A stretch of DNA of 32,526 nt, from contig NZ_JADGLL010000032.1 in NCBI RefSeq assembly GCF_015235415.1, forward strand, positions 1-32,526. The letters are read 5' to 3'. Origin of the DNA: Microbacterium paludicola. Its GTDB lineage: Bacteria; Actinomycetota; Actinomycetes; Actinomycetales; Microbacteriaceae. The notes under the pieces are model-generated. The model made no database searches and was not told the origin of the DNA. It saw nothing but the letters and a program-made list of their open reading frames with translations. This document shows positions 1 through 6,935 of the stretch, one piece after another (position 1 is the first letter of the stretch; each line of letters starts with the position of its first letter). The translations under genes were made by a program, and so were the position numbers.

Positions 1-1437
1 GGGGAAGGGGGCGGCGGCGCCGCTTTCGACTCGCTTCGCTCGCTCAAGCCGTTTCGACTCCGCTTCGCTCCGCTCAACGACCGGGGTGGTGGATCCGCTG
101 ACGCCGGCAGCGCGGGTGGCACTGTCGCTTCGCTCCACGCTCGCTTCGCTCGCACGGGGCACCGGCTGCGGGCGCACAAGGGCCCCGTCGGGGGTGGTGC
201 GGGCGAGGAGCGTGTCCGGGTCGGCGAGCGCGTAGGTGGCGTCGCGGATGGCGGGATCGAGCCAGGCGTCGTTCACGTACGGCGGGTGCGCGGTCAGGCG
301 CTCCTTCAGAGAGAAGCCGGCTTCCGCGGTGAAGCGGGCGAGGTCATCCAGGTGCGGCCACGGGCGCTCGGGGTTGACGTGGTCGGCCGTGAGCGGCGAG
401 ACCCCGCCCCAGTCGTCGGCCCCGGCGCGCACGAGCAGGTCGAACTCCTGCGGGTCGGACAGGTTCGGCGGCACCTGGATCCGCATCGCCGACCCCATCA
501 CGAGCCGCGCGACAGCGACCGCCGCGACGTACTCGACGAGGTCGGCGTCGGGCGCATCCTGCATCGCCGTCCGCGGCTTGGCGCGGAAGTTCTGCACGAT
601 GATCTCCTGCAGGTGACCGTGACGATCCTGGATCTCCCGCAGCGCGACGAGCGACTCGGCGCGGTCGCGCAGCGTCTCGCCGATGCCGACGAGGATGCCG
701 GTCGTGAACGGCACGCGGGCCTCGCCCGCGTCCTCCAGCAGCCGCAGGCGCACATCCGGGTCCTTGTCGGGGGAACCGAAGTGCACCTGACCGGGCTCCT
801 CGTAGAGGCGGCGGGAGGTGGTCTCGAGCATCACGCCCATCGACGGGGCGGTGGGGCGCAGCATGTCGAGCTCGTCGCGCGTCATGATGCCGGGGTTGAG
901 GTGGGGAAGCAGGCCGGTCTCGGCGGCGATCGCGCGCGCCATGTCGCCCACGTACTCGAGGGTCGAGGCGTAGCCCTGCTCGTCGAGCCAGGCGCGCGCC
1001 TCGGGCCAGCGGTCCTCCGGACGGTCGCCGAGGGTGAGCAGCGCCTCCTTGCAGCCGAGCGCCTGGCCCTGCCGAGCGACGGCGAGCACCTGCTCGCGCG
1101 ACATGTAGGTCGGCTTGTGCTGCTTGAGCAGCTGGCCGGGCGTGTCCACGAAGATGCAGTAGTGGCAGCGGTCGCGGCACAGTGTCGTCAGCGGGATGAA
1201 CACCTTGCGCGAGTACGTCATCACGCCGGGCCGGCCGATGGCGACAAGGCCCTCGTCGCGCACGCGGGCGGCGACGGCAAGCAGCCGGTCGTGCGCCTCC
1301 CCGTCGGCACCGAGCAGGGCCTCGGCATCGTCCACGCCGATCGCCTCGCCCGCCTCGGCGCGCGTCAGCGCGGCTTCGAGAGCGGCGGCGTCGGCGTCGA
1401 GGCGCCGACCGGCACGGTGCGGATCGAGCAGGGTCAC
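1..1437 (-). CDS. fbiC: FO synthase FbiC, CofG half (partial, runs off left edge)
   Basis: This is the N-terminal part of 7,8-didemethyl-8-hydroxy-5-deazariboflavin (FO) synthase, the radical SAM enzyme that makes the deazaflavin chromophore of cofactor F420. The reading frame stays open to base 1, giving 479 codons. The 4Fe-4S motif CRDRCHYC supplies Cys87, Cys91 and Cys94. Further signatures typical of the CofG domain are [57 protein letters not shown] and [20 protein letters not shown]. In actinobacteria the gene is a CofG-CofH fusion, so the missing part should be the CofH domain. I chose the GTG at 1437 because family-like sequence begins soon after it; no strong ribosome binding site decides it. 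Just after the CofG domain the coding sequence runs through GC-rich repeats (22-151), giving an unusual Ser/Glu/Arg/Lys linker before the window ends. Confidence 0.93.
   Translation of the reverse strand, partial: MTLLDPHRAGRRLDADAAALEAALTRAEAGEAIGVDDAEALLGADGEAHDRLLAVAARVRDEGLVAIGRPGVMTYSRKVFIPLTTLCRDRCHYCIFVDTPGQLLKQHKPTYMSREQVLAVARQGQALGCKEALLTLGDRPEDRWPEARAWLDEQGYASTLEYVGDMARAIAAETGLLPHLNPGIMTRDELDMLRPTAPSMGVMLETTSRRLYEEPGQVHFGSPDKDPDVRLRLLEDAGEARVPFTTGILVGIGETLRDRAESLVALREIQDRHGHLQEIIVQNFRAKPRTAMQDAPDADLVEYVAAVAVARLVMGSAMRIQVPPNLSDPQEFDLLVRAGADDWGGVSPLTADHVNPERPWPHLDDLARFTAEAGFSLKERLTAHPPYVNDAWLDPAIRDATYALADPDTLLARTTPDGALVRPQPVPRASEASVERSDSATRAAGVSGSTTPVVERSEAESKRLERAKRVESGAAAPFP
22..151. 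repeat. Cluster of CGCTTCGCTC-type short repeats inside fbiC
   Basis: The decamer CGCTTCGCTC occurs four times, at 32-41, 61-70, 126-135 and 142-151. The first two copies sit in longer related units (22-47 and 50-82) of the form TTTCGACT(c)CGCTTCGCTC followed by GCTCAA. The units lie inside the fbiC frame and are translated without a stop into a charged stretch containing [10 protein letters not shown] and LERAKRVES. Their position after the CofG domain fits an interdomain linker. From memory, similar GAGCGAAGCGAGTCGAAA elements are scattered between genes in Microbacteriaceae genomes; that was not checked here. Confidence 0.75.
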
Positions 1438-1531
1438 CGAATCAGTCTCGCACCGCGAGCAGGTCGAGGGGCCGAGCGATCGTTGCCGTCCTGTGAGGGC
1501 GGGCCGGTGCCGAACCGGGCAGGATGGATCC

Positions 1532-1900
1532 ATGGTGACTCTGCTTCTTGACCAGCGTCAGCTGGAGATCGTGCTCACGCGCGTCGAGCGGCTTCTCGCC
1601 GCGCAGCGCGGCGACCTCCGGATCGATCGCGGCTCGATCGCGAAGCTGCAGCTCACCGACGAACCCGCGACCTGGCTGCGAGGGGTGCGCGCGCCGGGAA
1701 TCCACCTGCCGCGCCTGCTCTCGCTCGGCACGTGGCGTTCGGCGCAGGGGAACGACTTCGTCGCCATCCGTCACGGACGCCCGGGTGTGGTGATCGACCT
1801 CGACGGCGACGCGCGCTTCAGCCGCCTGATCCTGTCGACCCGCCACGGGCACGCCCTGGCAAAGGCGCTGCGGCTGGAGGCCGGCGAAGCCGAGGGCTGA
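1532..1900 (+). CDS. Conserved hypothetical protein, possible PH-like fold (122 aa)
   Basis: This is a small soluble protein with no signal peptide or membrane segment. The pattern of short beta strands, with [15 protein letters not shown] and VVIDLD around residues 45-90, is what I recall of small actinobacterial proteins with a bacterial pleckstrin-homology-like fold, but I cannot assign a function. The frame is open far upstream to 1196. The ATG at 1532 is preferred because the upstream part overlaps the start of fbiC and looks like antisense translation. No clear ribosome binding site precedes it. The hexamer CAGGAT ends 7 bases before the ATG, so a leaderless transcript is possible. It lies back to back with fbiC and faces the ABC ATPase gene. 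Confidence 0.7.
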   Translation: MVTLLLDQRQLEIVLTRVERLLAAQRGDLRIDRGSIAKLQLTDEPATWLRGVRAPGIHLPRLLSLGTWRSAQGNDFVAIRHGRPGVVIDLDGDARFSRLILSTRHGHALAKALRLEAGEAEG

Positions 1901-1906
1901 GCCGGC

Positions 1907-1924
1907 GCGCGGTTCCGGCCGCGC
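1907..1924. terminator. Short hairpin between two convergent genes
   Basis: GCGCGG and CCGCGC form a 6-bp stem around the 6-base loop TTCCGG, in the 34-bp gap between the converging genes ending at 1900 and 1935. There is no T tract on either side. A bidirectional terminator is a reasonable guess from position only. Confidence 0.35.
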
Positions 1925-1934
1925 TCGACGCGGG

Positions 1935-3902
1935 TCAGCCGTGGTGCTGCCCGTGGTGCTCGTCGCCCCCGTGGTGCTCGTCGCCCTCGTGGTGCTCACC
2001 GTCGTGGTGCTCATGCTCATGCTCGGCTTCGGCCTCGGGGGAGTAGTCGGCCTCGGCCGACTCGCCGTCCGCGGCGAAGTCCTCCGACTCGTCCGACTCT
2101 CCCGACTCGTCCGGCTGCGCGGATGCCTCCGGCTGCTGCTCGGACTCATCCGACGGCTCGGTCTTGTCCGCAGCGGGCTCGTGGTCCTGCTCGGACGGCG
2201 GCGCCCAGGCGTCGAGCCCCGGCCACGGCGCGCGCTGACCGGCCGCGTCCGGCGTCTCGCCCTCCACGGGTTCGGCGACAGGCTCGCCCTCCGCGGGTTC
2301 GGCGACAGGCTCGCCCTCCGCGGGCTCGGTGACAGGCTCGCCCTCCACGGGCTCGGCGACAGGCTCGCCCTCCACCGCCTCGTGGTGACCCGGCTCGTCC
2401 TCCACCGGCTCGCCGGCCTCGGCGTCGGTGACAAATCCGTCGGCGTCGCCCTCCTCGGCGGCGGCCTCATCCGGGGTCTCCGCGGGGATCTCGGCGTCGC
2501 CGCCATCCGGCAGCTCGATCACCGAGTCGGGCGTCTCGAGCGCGTCGGGATCGTCGCCGTCCTCGGGGTGGGGGGAGGGGATCTCCTCCGGCGTCGGCAC
2601 CCAGCCCGGCGTCGGCTGCTCGCCCTCCGGCGACGCGGCGATGAGCTCGGCCTCGCCGGCGACCACGTCCTTCTCGACCTCCGAGAGCGGGCGGGTGAGG
2701 AAGGCGAGCGGATCGCCGTAGCTGCGGGCCGGGGCGTCCAGCACCGTGGCGATCGGCTGCTCGTCGACCGCGACCTCGGTGTCCACCGTGGCGGGGGCGA
2801 AGGGAAGCTCGTCGACGGTCTCGACCTGCGCGCCGGCCTCATCCGTGGTCTTCTCGGCGGCGGCGATCTCCGTGTCAGCGGCGTCGGCGACGACGGCCTC
2901 GGGCATGGGCGGAACCTCGCCGGCGACCGGCTGCGCGGCCTCGGCCTGGCCTTCGGCTCCCGCCTCCGCCTCTGCCCCGGCCTCATCCGCCGCGGCGCTC
3001 GCGGGCCCGGCCCACGTGCCGTTGACGATCTTCAGGAAGACGTCCTCGAGGCTCTGCTGCTTCAGCTGCAGCGACGACAGCGGCACCCCGGCCTCCGCCG
3101 CGAGCTCGCCGATCTCGGAGGTGGACGCGGCGGCGACGTTGATCCCCGAGCGCAGCAGCTCGAACTCGTAGCCGCGCTCTCGCAGTGCGTCCCGCAGCGC
3201 CGAGCGGTGCGGCGAGTCGACGGCGACGACCGCATCGACGTCGGCGAGCGTCTCGATGCCGCCGCTGAACAGCAGGCGCCCGTTCGAGATGATCAGGATG
3301 TTGTCCGCGACCTGCTGCACCTCGCTGAGCACGTGGGACGACATCAGCACCGTGCGTCCCTCGTCCGCCAGGCGGCGCATCAGCAGGCGCATCCAGCGGA
3401 TGCCCTCGGGGTCGAGGCCGTTGGCGGGCTCGTCGAAGATCAGCACCGCCGGGTCGCCGAGCAGCGCCTCCGCGACGCCCAGGCGCTGCCGCATTCCGAG
3501 CGAGAAGCCGCCGATGCGCATGTTCCCCACGCCGCCGAGCCCGACGACGTCGAGCACCTCGGCCACGCGGGTCGCCGGCACGCCGATCGCGCGGGCCGTC
3601 GACAGCAGGTGCCGCTCGGCCGTGCGTCGGGGGCGGTACTGCTGGTTCTCCAGCAGCGCGCCGACGACGCGACGCGGCTGCGACAGCTTCGCGTAGGGGA
3701 CCCCGCCGATCAGCGCCGTGCCCTCGGTGGGCCGGACGTCCCCCAGCAGGATGCGCAGCGTCGTCGACTTGCCGGCGCCGTTCGGGCCGACGAAGCCGGT
3801 GACGACGCCGGGCTCGACGCGCGCGGTGAAGTCGGACACCGCGGCCACGTCACCGAAGATCTTGGTGACTCCGCGGAACTCCAGCACCTTGCCGTCGGTC
3901 AT
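1935..3902 (-). CDS. ABC transporter ATP-binding protein with long acidic, His-rich C-terminal tail
   Basis: This is the ATPase subunit of an ABC transporter of the DrrA/NatA-like export type. Residues 1-300 form a complete domain: Walker A GPNGAGKST at 39-47, signature FSLGMRQRL at 133-141, Walker B VLIFDEP at 153-159 and the switch His at 190 in LMSSH, followed by the usual C-terminal region ending in SLEDVFLKIVNG. Residues 301-655 are not part of the family. They are rich in Ala, Glu, Asp and Pro, contain four 9-residue repeats of the form EGEPVAEPV, and end in a tail with 12 His in the last 29 residues. The ATG at 3902 follows GAGAGGGAGCGG; an in-frame start at 3983 would only add non-family residues. 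No permease gene lies next to it in the window, so the partner and substrate are unknown. Confidence 0.88.
   Translation of the reverse strand: MTDGKVLEFRGVTKIFGDVAAVSDFTARVEPGVVTGFVGPNGAGKSTTLRILLGDVRPTEGTALIGGVPYAKLSQPRRVVGALLENQQYRPRRTAERHLLSTARAIGVPATRVAEVLDVVGLGGVGNMRIGGFSLGMRQRLGVAEALLGDPAVLIFDEPANGLDPEGIRWMRLLMRRLADEGRTVLMSSHVLSEVQQVADNILIISNGRLLFSGGIETLADVDAVVAVDSPHRSALRDALRERGYEFELLRSGINVAAASTSEIGELAAEAGVPLSSLQLKQQSLEDVFLKIVNGTWAGPASAAADEAGAEAEAGAEGQAEAAQPVAGEVPPMPEAVVADAADTEIAAAEKTTDEAGAQVETVDELPFAPATVDTEVAVDEQPIATVLDAPARSYGDPLAFLTRPLSEVEKDVVAGEAELIAASPEGEQPTPGWVPTPEEIPSPHPEDGDDPDALETPDSVIELPDGGDAEIPAETPDEAAAEEGDADGFVTDAEAGEPVEDEPGHHEAVEGEPVAEPVEGEPVTEPAEGEPVAEPAEGEPVAEPVEGETPDAAGQRAPWPGLDAWAPPSEQDHEPAADKTEPSDESEQQPEASAQPDESGESDESEDFAADGESAEADYSPEAEAEHEHEHHDGEHHEGDEHHGGDEHHGQHHG
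2256..2372 (-). repeat. Four 27-bp tandem repeats in the ABC ATPase tail
   Basis: Four successive 27-bp units plus a partial one encode EGEPVAEPV, EGEPVTEPA, EGEPVAEPA and EGEPVAEPV, then EGE. The DNA units are almost identical and so could change in number by slippage. They lie in the acidic tail, outside the ATPase domain. Confidence 0.85.
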
Positions 3903-4014
3903 CCGCTCCCTCTCGTGCCTGTACAGGTCTCTCGGCCGGGCGCGACTCTGTGCCCGGGTCCTTCCCCCTATCTTGGCGGACAACCCGCGGATACTCGGGA
4001 TTACGGGGGTCCCG

Positions 4015-4041
4015 GGCGATCCGGACCCGCGCCGGATCGCC
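4015..4041. other. 10-bp inverted repeat between the ABC ATPase and hydrolase genes
   Basis: GGCGATCCGG at 4015-4024 and CCGGATCGCC at 4032-4041 are perfect inverted copies with 7 bases between them. The site lies in the 220-bp divergent gap between the genes starting at 3902 and 4123. It could be an operator or simply a GC-rich hairpin; nothing else in the gap decides this. Confidence 0.5.
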
Positions 4042-4110
4042 GCCGGACCCGCACCTCGCGCTCTCGGGGCGGCGGTGCGTCGCGCCCGCGGCGGGCGGTG
4101 GGCATCGGGT

Positions 4111-4116
4111 TACGGT
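4111..4116 (+). promoter_or_regulatory. Candidate -10 element for a leaderless transcript
   Basis: The hexamer TACGGT matches the actinobacterial TAnnnT -10 pattern. Its last T lies 7 bases before the GTG at 4123. This spacing would put the transcription start on the first base of the start codon. No ribosome binding site is visible before that GTG, which agrees with leaderless translation. Confidence 0.5.
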
Positions 4117-4122
4117 GGACGC

Positions 4123-5211
4123 GTGACCTACCCGACGTCGGATCCTCGCGTGCTCGCCCACCGCCAGGGCGGGCTGGGCACCATCACCCTCAACCGACCG
4201 GAGGCGATCAACGCCGTCACGCGCGAGATGCTCCACGCGGTCCGCGAGGTGCTCGAGGCGTGGCTGACGGATCCGGATGTCCAGGTTGTGCTGTTCGACG
4301 CGGTGGGCGACCGCGGTTTCAGCGCGGGAGGCGACGTCCGCGTGCTCCACGACGCGATCCGCGAGGGGCGGCTCGCCGAGGCCGAGGCGTTCTTCCGGGA
4401 CGAGTACACAACGAACGCGTACATCGACGAGTACCCGAAGCCGATCGTGGCCTTCGCCGACGGCGTCACGATGGGCGGCGGGATCGGCATCGCCGGGCAC
4501 TCCAGCGTGCGGGTCGTCACGGAGAGGTCGCAGCTGGCGATGCCCGAGACCCGCATCGGGTTCACGCCGGACGCGGGCGGCTCGTGGCTGCTCGGCCAGG
4601 CGCCCGGTCGCATCGGCGAGTTCCTCGCCCTGACGAGCTGGGTCATGGGCCCGGCGGATGCGATCTTCGCGGGGTTCGCGGATCACTTCGCGCCGTCGGA
4701 TCGGCTCTCGTCGCTGCGCGAGGCGCTCACAACGCGCGCCGACCCCTCGACGCCCACCGAGCTCGTCCTGCTGTTCGACGAGACGCTTCCCGCGGGGCCC
4801 ATCGAGCGGGCGCGCGGCTGGATCGACGACGCGTTCGCCGCGGACACCGTCCCGGAGATCATGGATCGGCTTCGTGCGCTCGCCGCGGACGGCGTCGGCG
4901 AGGGCGAGGAGGTGAGCCCGGCGGCGGCGCTCGCCGCGCTCACCGAGCGGTCTCCCGTCGCGCTCACGGTGACGCTCGCAGCGATCCGGTCCTCCCGTGC
5001 GGTGCGGGGGCTGCGGGATGCGGTGTCGCAGGAGTTCGTGCTCGTGACGTGGTTCATGGCGACCCAGCCCGACATGGCCGAGGGGATCCGCGCGCAGATG
5101 GTCGACAAGGACCGGTCGCCGAAGTGGCGCCCGGCCACCCTGGCCGAGGTCGACCCCGGGATCGTGGGCGAGGCCTTCGCGTTCGAGCCCGAGCGGCCGC
5201 TCTTCGGCTGA
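4123..5211 (+). CDS. 3-hydroxyisobutyryl-CoA hydrolase / ECH_2-type crotonase (362 aa)
   Basis: This crotonase-superfamily protein most resembles 3-hydroxyisobutyryl-CoA hydrolase, which releases free 3-hydroxyisobutyrate in valine breakdown. It shows GTITLNRPEAINAVT near residue 17, the oxyanion-forming FSAGGDVRVL near 66, FFRDEY, YPKPIVAFADGVTMGGGIG and MPETRIGFTPDAGGS. The last segment supplies Glu142 and Asp150, matching the catalytic Glu/Asp pair of this hydrolase subfamily, whereas a true enoyl-CoA hydratase would carry two Glu. The length, about 360 residues, is right for the hydrolase and too long for a simple hydratase. The open frame extends upstream, but the family match starts at the GTG at 4123. 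It converges on the GntR gene with only 13 bp between stop codons. A hydroxyisobutyrate-dehydrogenase-like gene starts at 6060. Confidence 0.87.
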   Translation: MTYPTSDPRVLAHRQGGLGTITLNRPEAINAVTREMLHAVREVLEAWLTDPDVQVVLFDAVGDRGFSAGGDVRVLHDAIREGRLAEAEAFFRDEYTTNAYIDEYPKPIVAFADGVTMGGGIGIAGHSSVRVVTERSQLAMPETRIGFTPDAGGSWLLGQAPGRIGEFLALTSWVMGPADAIFAGFADHFAPSDRLSSLREALTTRADPSTPTELVLLFDETLPAGPIERARGWIDDAFAADTVPEIMDRLRALAADGVGEGEEVSPAAALAALTERSPVALTVTLAAIRSSRAVRGLRDAVSQEFVLVTWFMATQPDMAEGIRAQMVDKDRSPKWRPATLAEVDPGIVGEAFAFEPERPLFG

Positions 5212-5224
5212 CGCGGGGGCGGGG

Positions 5225-5929
5225 CTAGGACGCGGCCGAGCGCGGGCCCTCTTCGTGCACGACGGCGAAGGAGCGCTCGCCGTGGACCGCCAGCTCGGCA
5301 AGCGCGGCCTCGCGATCGCCCGACTCGACGATCTGCAGCAGCCGCGCGTGGCGCGCGACGTGCTCCTCGAGATCCTCGAAGAACCGCTCCCTGGCGATCA
5401 GGTTCAGTGACATGCACAGAAGGATCTGCTGCTGCACCGACGCGTAGATCGCCTCCAGCCGGGTGTTGCCGGCGATCCTGATCAGCGCCGAATGGAACGC
5501 GTACCCGGCCTGGACGAGCGCGCCGCGATCCTCGGCACGCGCACAGCGGCTCATCTCCTCCAGGGCGATGCGAGCGGGCTCGAGGCGGGCTGCGTCCTTC
5601 ACCGGGATGCCGGTCTCGAACGCGACGCGTTCGAGCGCCGACCGGATGGGCAGGATCTCCTCGACGTCGCGATCGGTGAGGGTGCGCACGAAGGCGCCGC
5701 GCCGCGGTGCGCGCTCGATCAGCCCCTCGTTCTCGAGCAGCCGGAGCGCCTCGCGCAGCGGAGGCCGGCTGATGTCGAGCTCCTCGGTGAGGCGCTCCTC
5801 GAGAAGCCGGGTCCCGGGGCGCAGCTCGCCGGAGAGGATGCGCTTGCGGATGGTCTCCGCGGCCATCGTCACGAGGCTGGGTGCCTTGATGCGATGGTCC
5901 AGCCCGACGGGCCCGTCGTGATCGCTCAT
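5225..5929 (-). CDS. GntR-family transcriptional regulator, FadR/FCD type (234 aa)
   Basis: The N-terminal winged HTH of about residues 15-80 contains IRKRILSGELRPGTRLLEE, ISRPPLREALRLLENEGLIE and a basic wing. It is followed by an all-helical FCD ligand domain (about 90-220) with FHSALIRIAGN and the late HARLLQIVESGD. This layout is typical of regulators of sugar-acid and hydroxy-acid catabolism. Two ATG codons abut (5932 and 5929); the second is about 7-8 bases from GGAGA and is preferred, though the first is possible. It is divergent from the catabolic operon starting at 6060, and a TTGT-AG-ACAA palindrome lies between them. A likely role is repression of that operon, relieved by a pathway acid. 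A TAGATT hexamer on the minus strand at 5968-5973 could be its own -10 element. Confidence 0.88.
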   Translation of the reverse strand: MSDHDGPVGLDHRIKAPSLVTMAAETIRKRILSGELRPGTRLLEERLTEELDISRPPLREALRLLENEGLIERAPRRGAFVRTLTDRDVEEILPIRSALERVAFETGIPVKDAARLEPARIALEEMSRCARAEDRGALVQAGYAFHSALIRIAGNTRLEAIYASVQQQILLCMSLNLIARERFFEDLEEHVARHARLLQIVESGDREAALAELAVHGERSFAVVHEEGPRSAAS

Positions 5930-5983
5930 CATGCTTCTCCGGTCCCCTGTGACGGATGTTGGGATGAAATCTAGCCGAAGGTG

Positions 5984-6013
5984 TTGCCTTCTGACTTTCG
6001 TATGTTGTAGACA
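5984..6013 (+). promoter_or_regulatory. Candidate promoter of catabolic module A
   Basis: A TTGCCT -35-like element (5984-5989) and a TAGACA -10-like element (6008-6013) are 18 bp apart. The -10 falls inside the TTGT-AG-ACAA palindrome, so a bound repressor would block it. The surrounding 40 bases are clearly more AT-rich than the neighbourhood. The exact -10 is uncertain; TATGTT at 6001 is another candidate. Confidence 0.4.
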
Positions 6014-6014
6014 A
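6005..6014. promoter_or_regulatory. Probable GntR/FCD operator
   Basis: TTGT-AG-ACAA is a perfect 4-bp inverted repeat around two bases, the general form of operators bound by FadR/FCD-type GntR proteins. It lies between the divergent GntR gene and the first gene of module A, in an AT-rich segment. It is the only such site I noticed in the window. Confidence 0.6.
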
Positions 6015-6059
6015 TAGCTCAACGTCCGAAGAGGGGCGAGAACCGAAACGGAGACGACG

Positions 6060-6935
6060 ATGTCCGAGTCGACAGCCCGCGTGGGCGTCCTTGGCCTGGG
6101 GGCCATCGGCCTGCCCATCGCCCAGCGCCTGCGCGACGCCGGCTTCGATGTCGCGGTCCACGATGCGGATCCCGCACGCGCATCCCTCGTACCCGAAGCG
6201 GAAGCCGGCGCGGAGGCTGTTCTCGCCTGCGGCACGCTCTGCGTCGTGACACCCGACGAGGCCGCCCTGCTCGAGCTCATCCAGGACGGGGGCGAGCTGC
6301 GCACCGGCGCCGTCGAGACGGTCATCCTCGTCAGCACGGTGCTCCCCGAGCGGGCCCGCGAGACCTCCGCACTGCTCGCCGAGCGGGACATCCTGCTCGT
6401 CGAGGCGCCCGTCAGTGGCGGCCCGGACCGCGCCCGCGCCGGCGAGCTCACCGTGCTGGTGGGTTCCGACGCCGATGCCTCCCGCGCGCGGCCCGTGATC
6501 GACGCCCTCGCGTCGCGCGTGTTCCCGGTGGGACGCGTCGGCGCCGCCTCCGCGGTCAAGCTCGCGAACCAGCTCGTTCTCTTCTCGGCCCTGACCGCCC
6601 TGCACGACGGGCTCGCGCTCGCCGCGGCGAACGGCGTGTCCGAAGAGGATGCGCTCGCGGTCCTCGCCGAGTCGACGGGGGACACCTGGGCGGGGCGCCA
6701 CCTCGCCTTCTTCGACGAGCTCGCCCAGTCGTACGACGAGGCCGGCACGCCCGCAGAGGCCCGCCCGTGGCGCAAGGATCTCGCCGAGTTCGCCCGCGCC
6801 GCGCTCGCTGCCGGCGTCGACGCGTCGCATGCCGCCGCCCTTGTGGCCGGCGCGGGCGACCGTATCGAGGCGCACGCACGAACGAGCGGGCAGCCGGAGA
6901 CGAACGACACCACGACGCACGGAGGGAACGCATGA
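6060..6935 (+). CDS. NAD(P)-dependent beta-hydroxyacid dehydrogenase (3-hydroxyisobutyrate dehydrogenase-like, 291 aa)
   Basis: This cytoplasmic oxidoreductase would oxidise a 3-hydroxy acid to the semialdehyde or keto acid, or catalyse the reverse, with NAD(P). The Rossmann motif GLGAIG (residues 12-17) opens the protein. The substrate-binding motif appears as EAPVSGGPDRARAGELTVLVG near 118-138, and the catalytic lysine is Lys167 in AVKLANQL. The length is standard for the family, which also includes tartronate semialdehyde and sulfolactaldehyde reductases, so the real substrate is open. The ATG at 6060 has GGAG seven bases upstream. It is the first gene of the GntR-controlled operon, and its stop overlaps the next ATG by 4 bp, which ties it to transport of the same compound. 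Confidence 0.88.
   Translation: MSESTARVGVLGLGAIGLPIAQRLRDAGFDVAVHDADPARASLVPEAEAGAEAVLACGTLCVVTPDEAALLELIQDGGELRTGAVETVILVSTVLPERARETSALLAERDILLVEAPVSGGPDRARAGELTVLVGSDADASRARPVIDALASRVFPVGRVGAASAVKLANQLVLFSALTALHDGLALAAANGVSEEDALAVLAESTGDTWAGRHLAFFDELAQSYDEAGTPAEARPWRKDLAEFARAALAAGVDASHAAALVAGAGDRIEAHARTSGQPETNDTTTHGGNA

Noticed and set aside
22..151. Frameshift or pseudogene in fbiC because of the repeats
   Set aside because: The frame remains open through the whole repeat region to base 1, so the gene looks intact in this window.
344..1180. Minus-strand open frame of 278 codons in fbiC
   Set aside because: It is one base out of frame with the CofG sequence, which is itself unmistakable and runs to the window edge.
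1941..5228. Plus-strand open frame of 1095 codons spanning the ABC ATPase gene and the hydrolase gene
   Set aside because: It is antisense to the ATPase and out of frame with the hydrolase; composition is Arg/Leu/Gly/Val-rich without motifs, as expected for a shadow frame in very GC-rich DNA.
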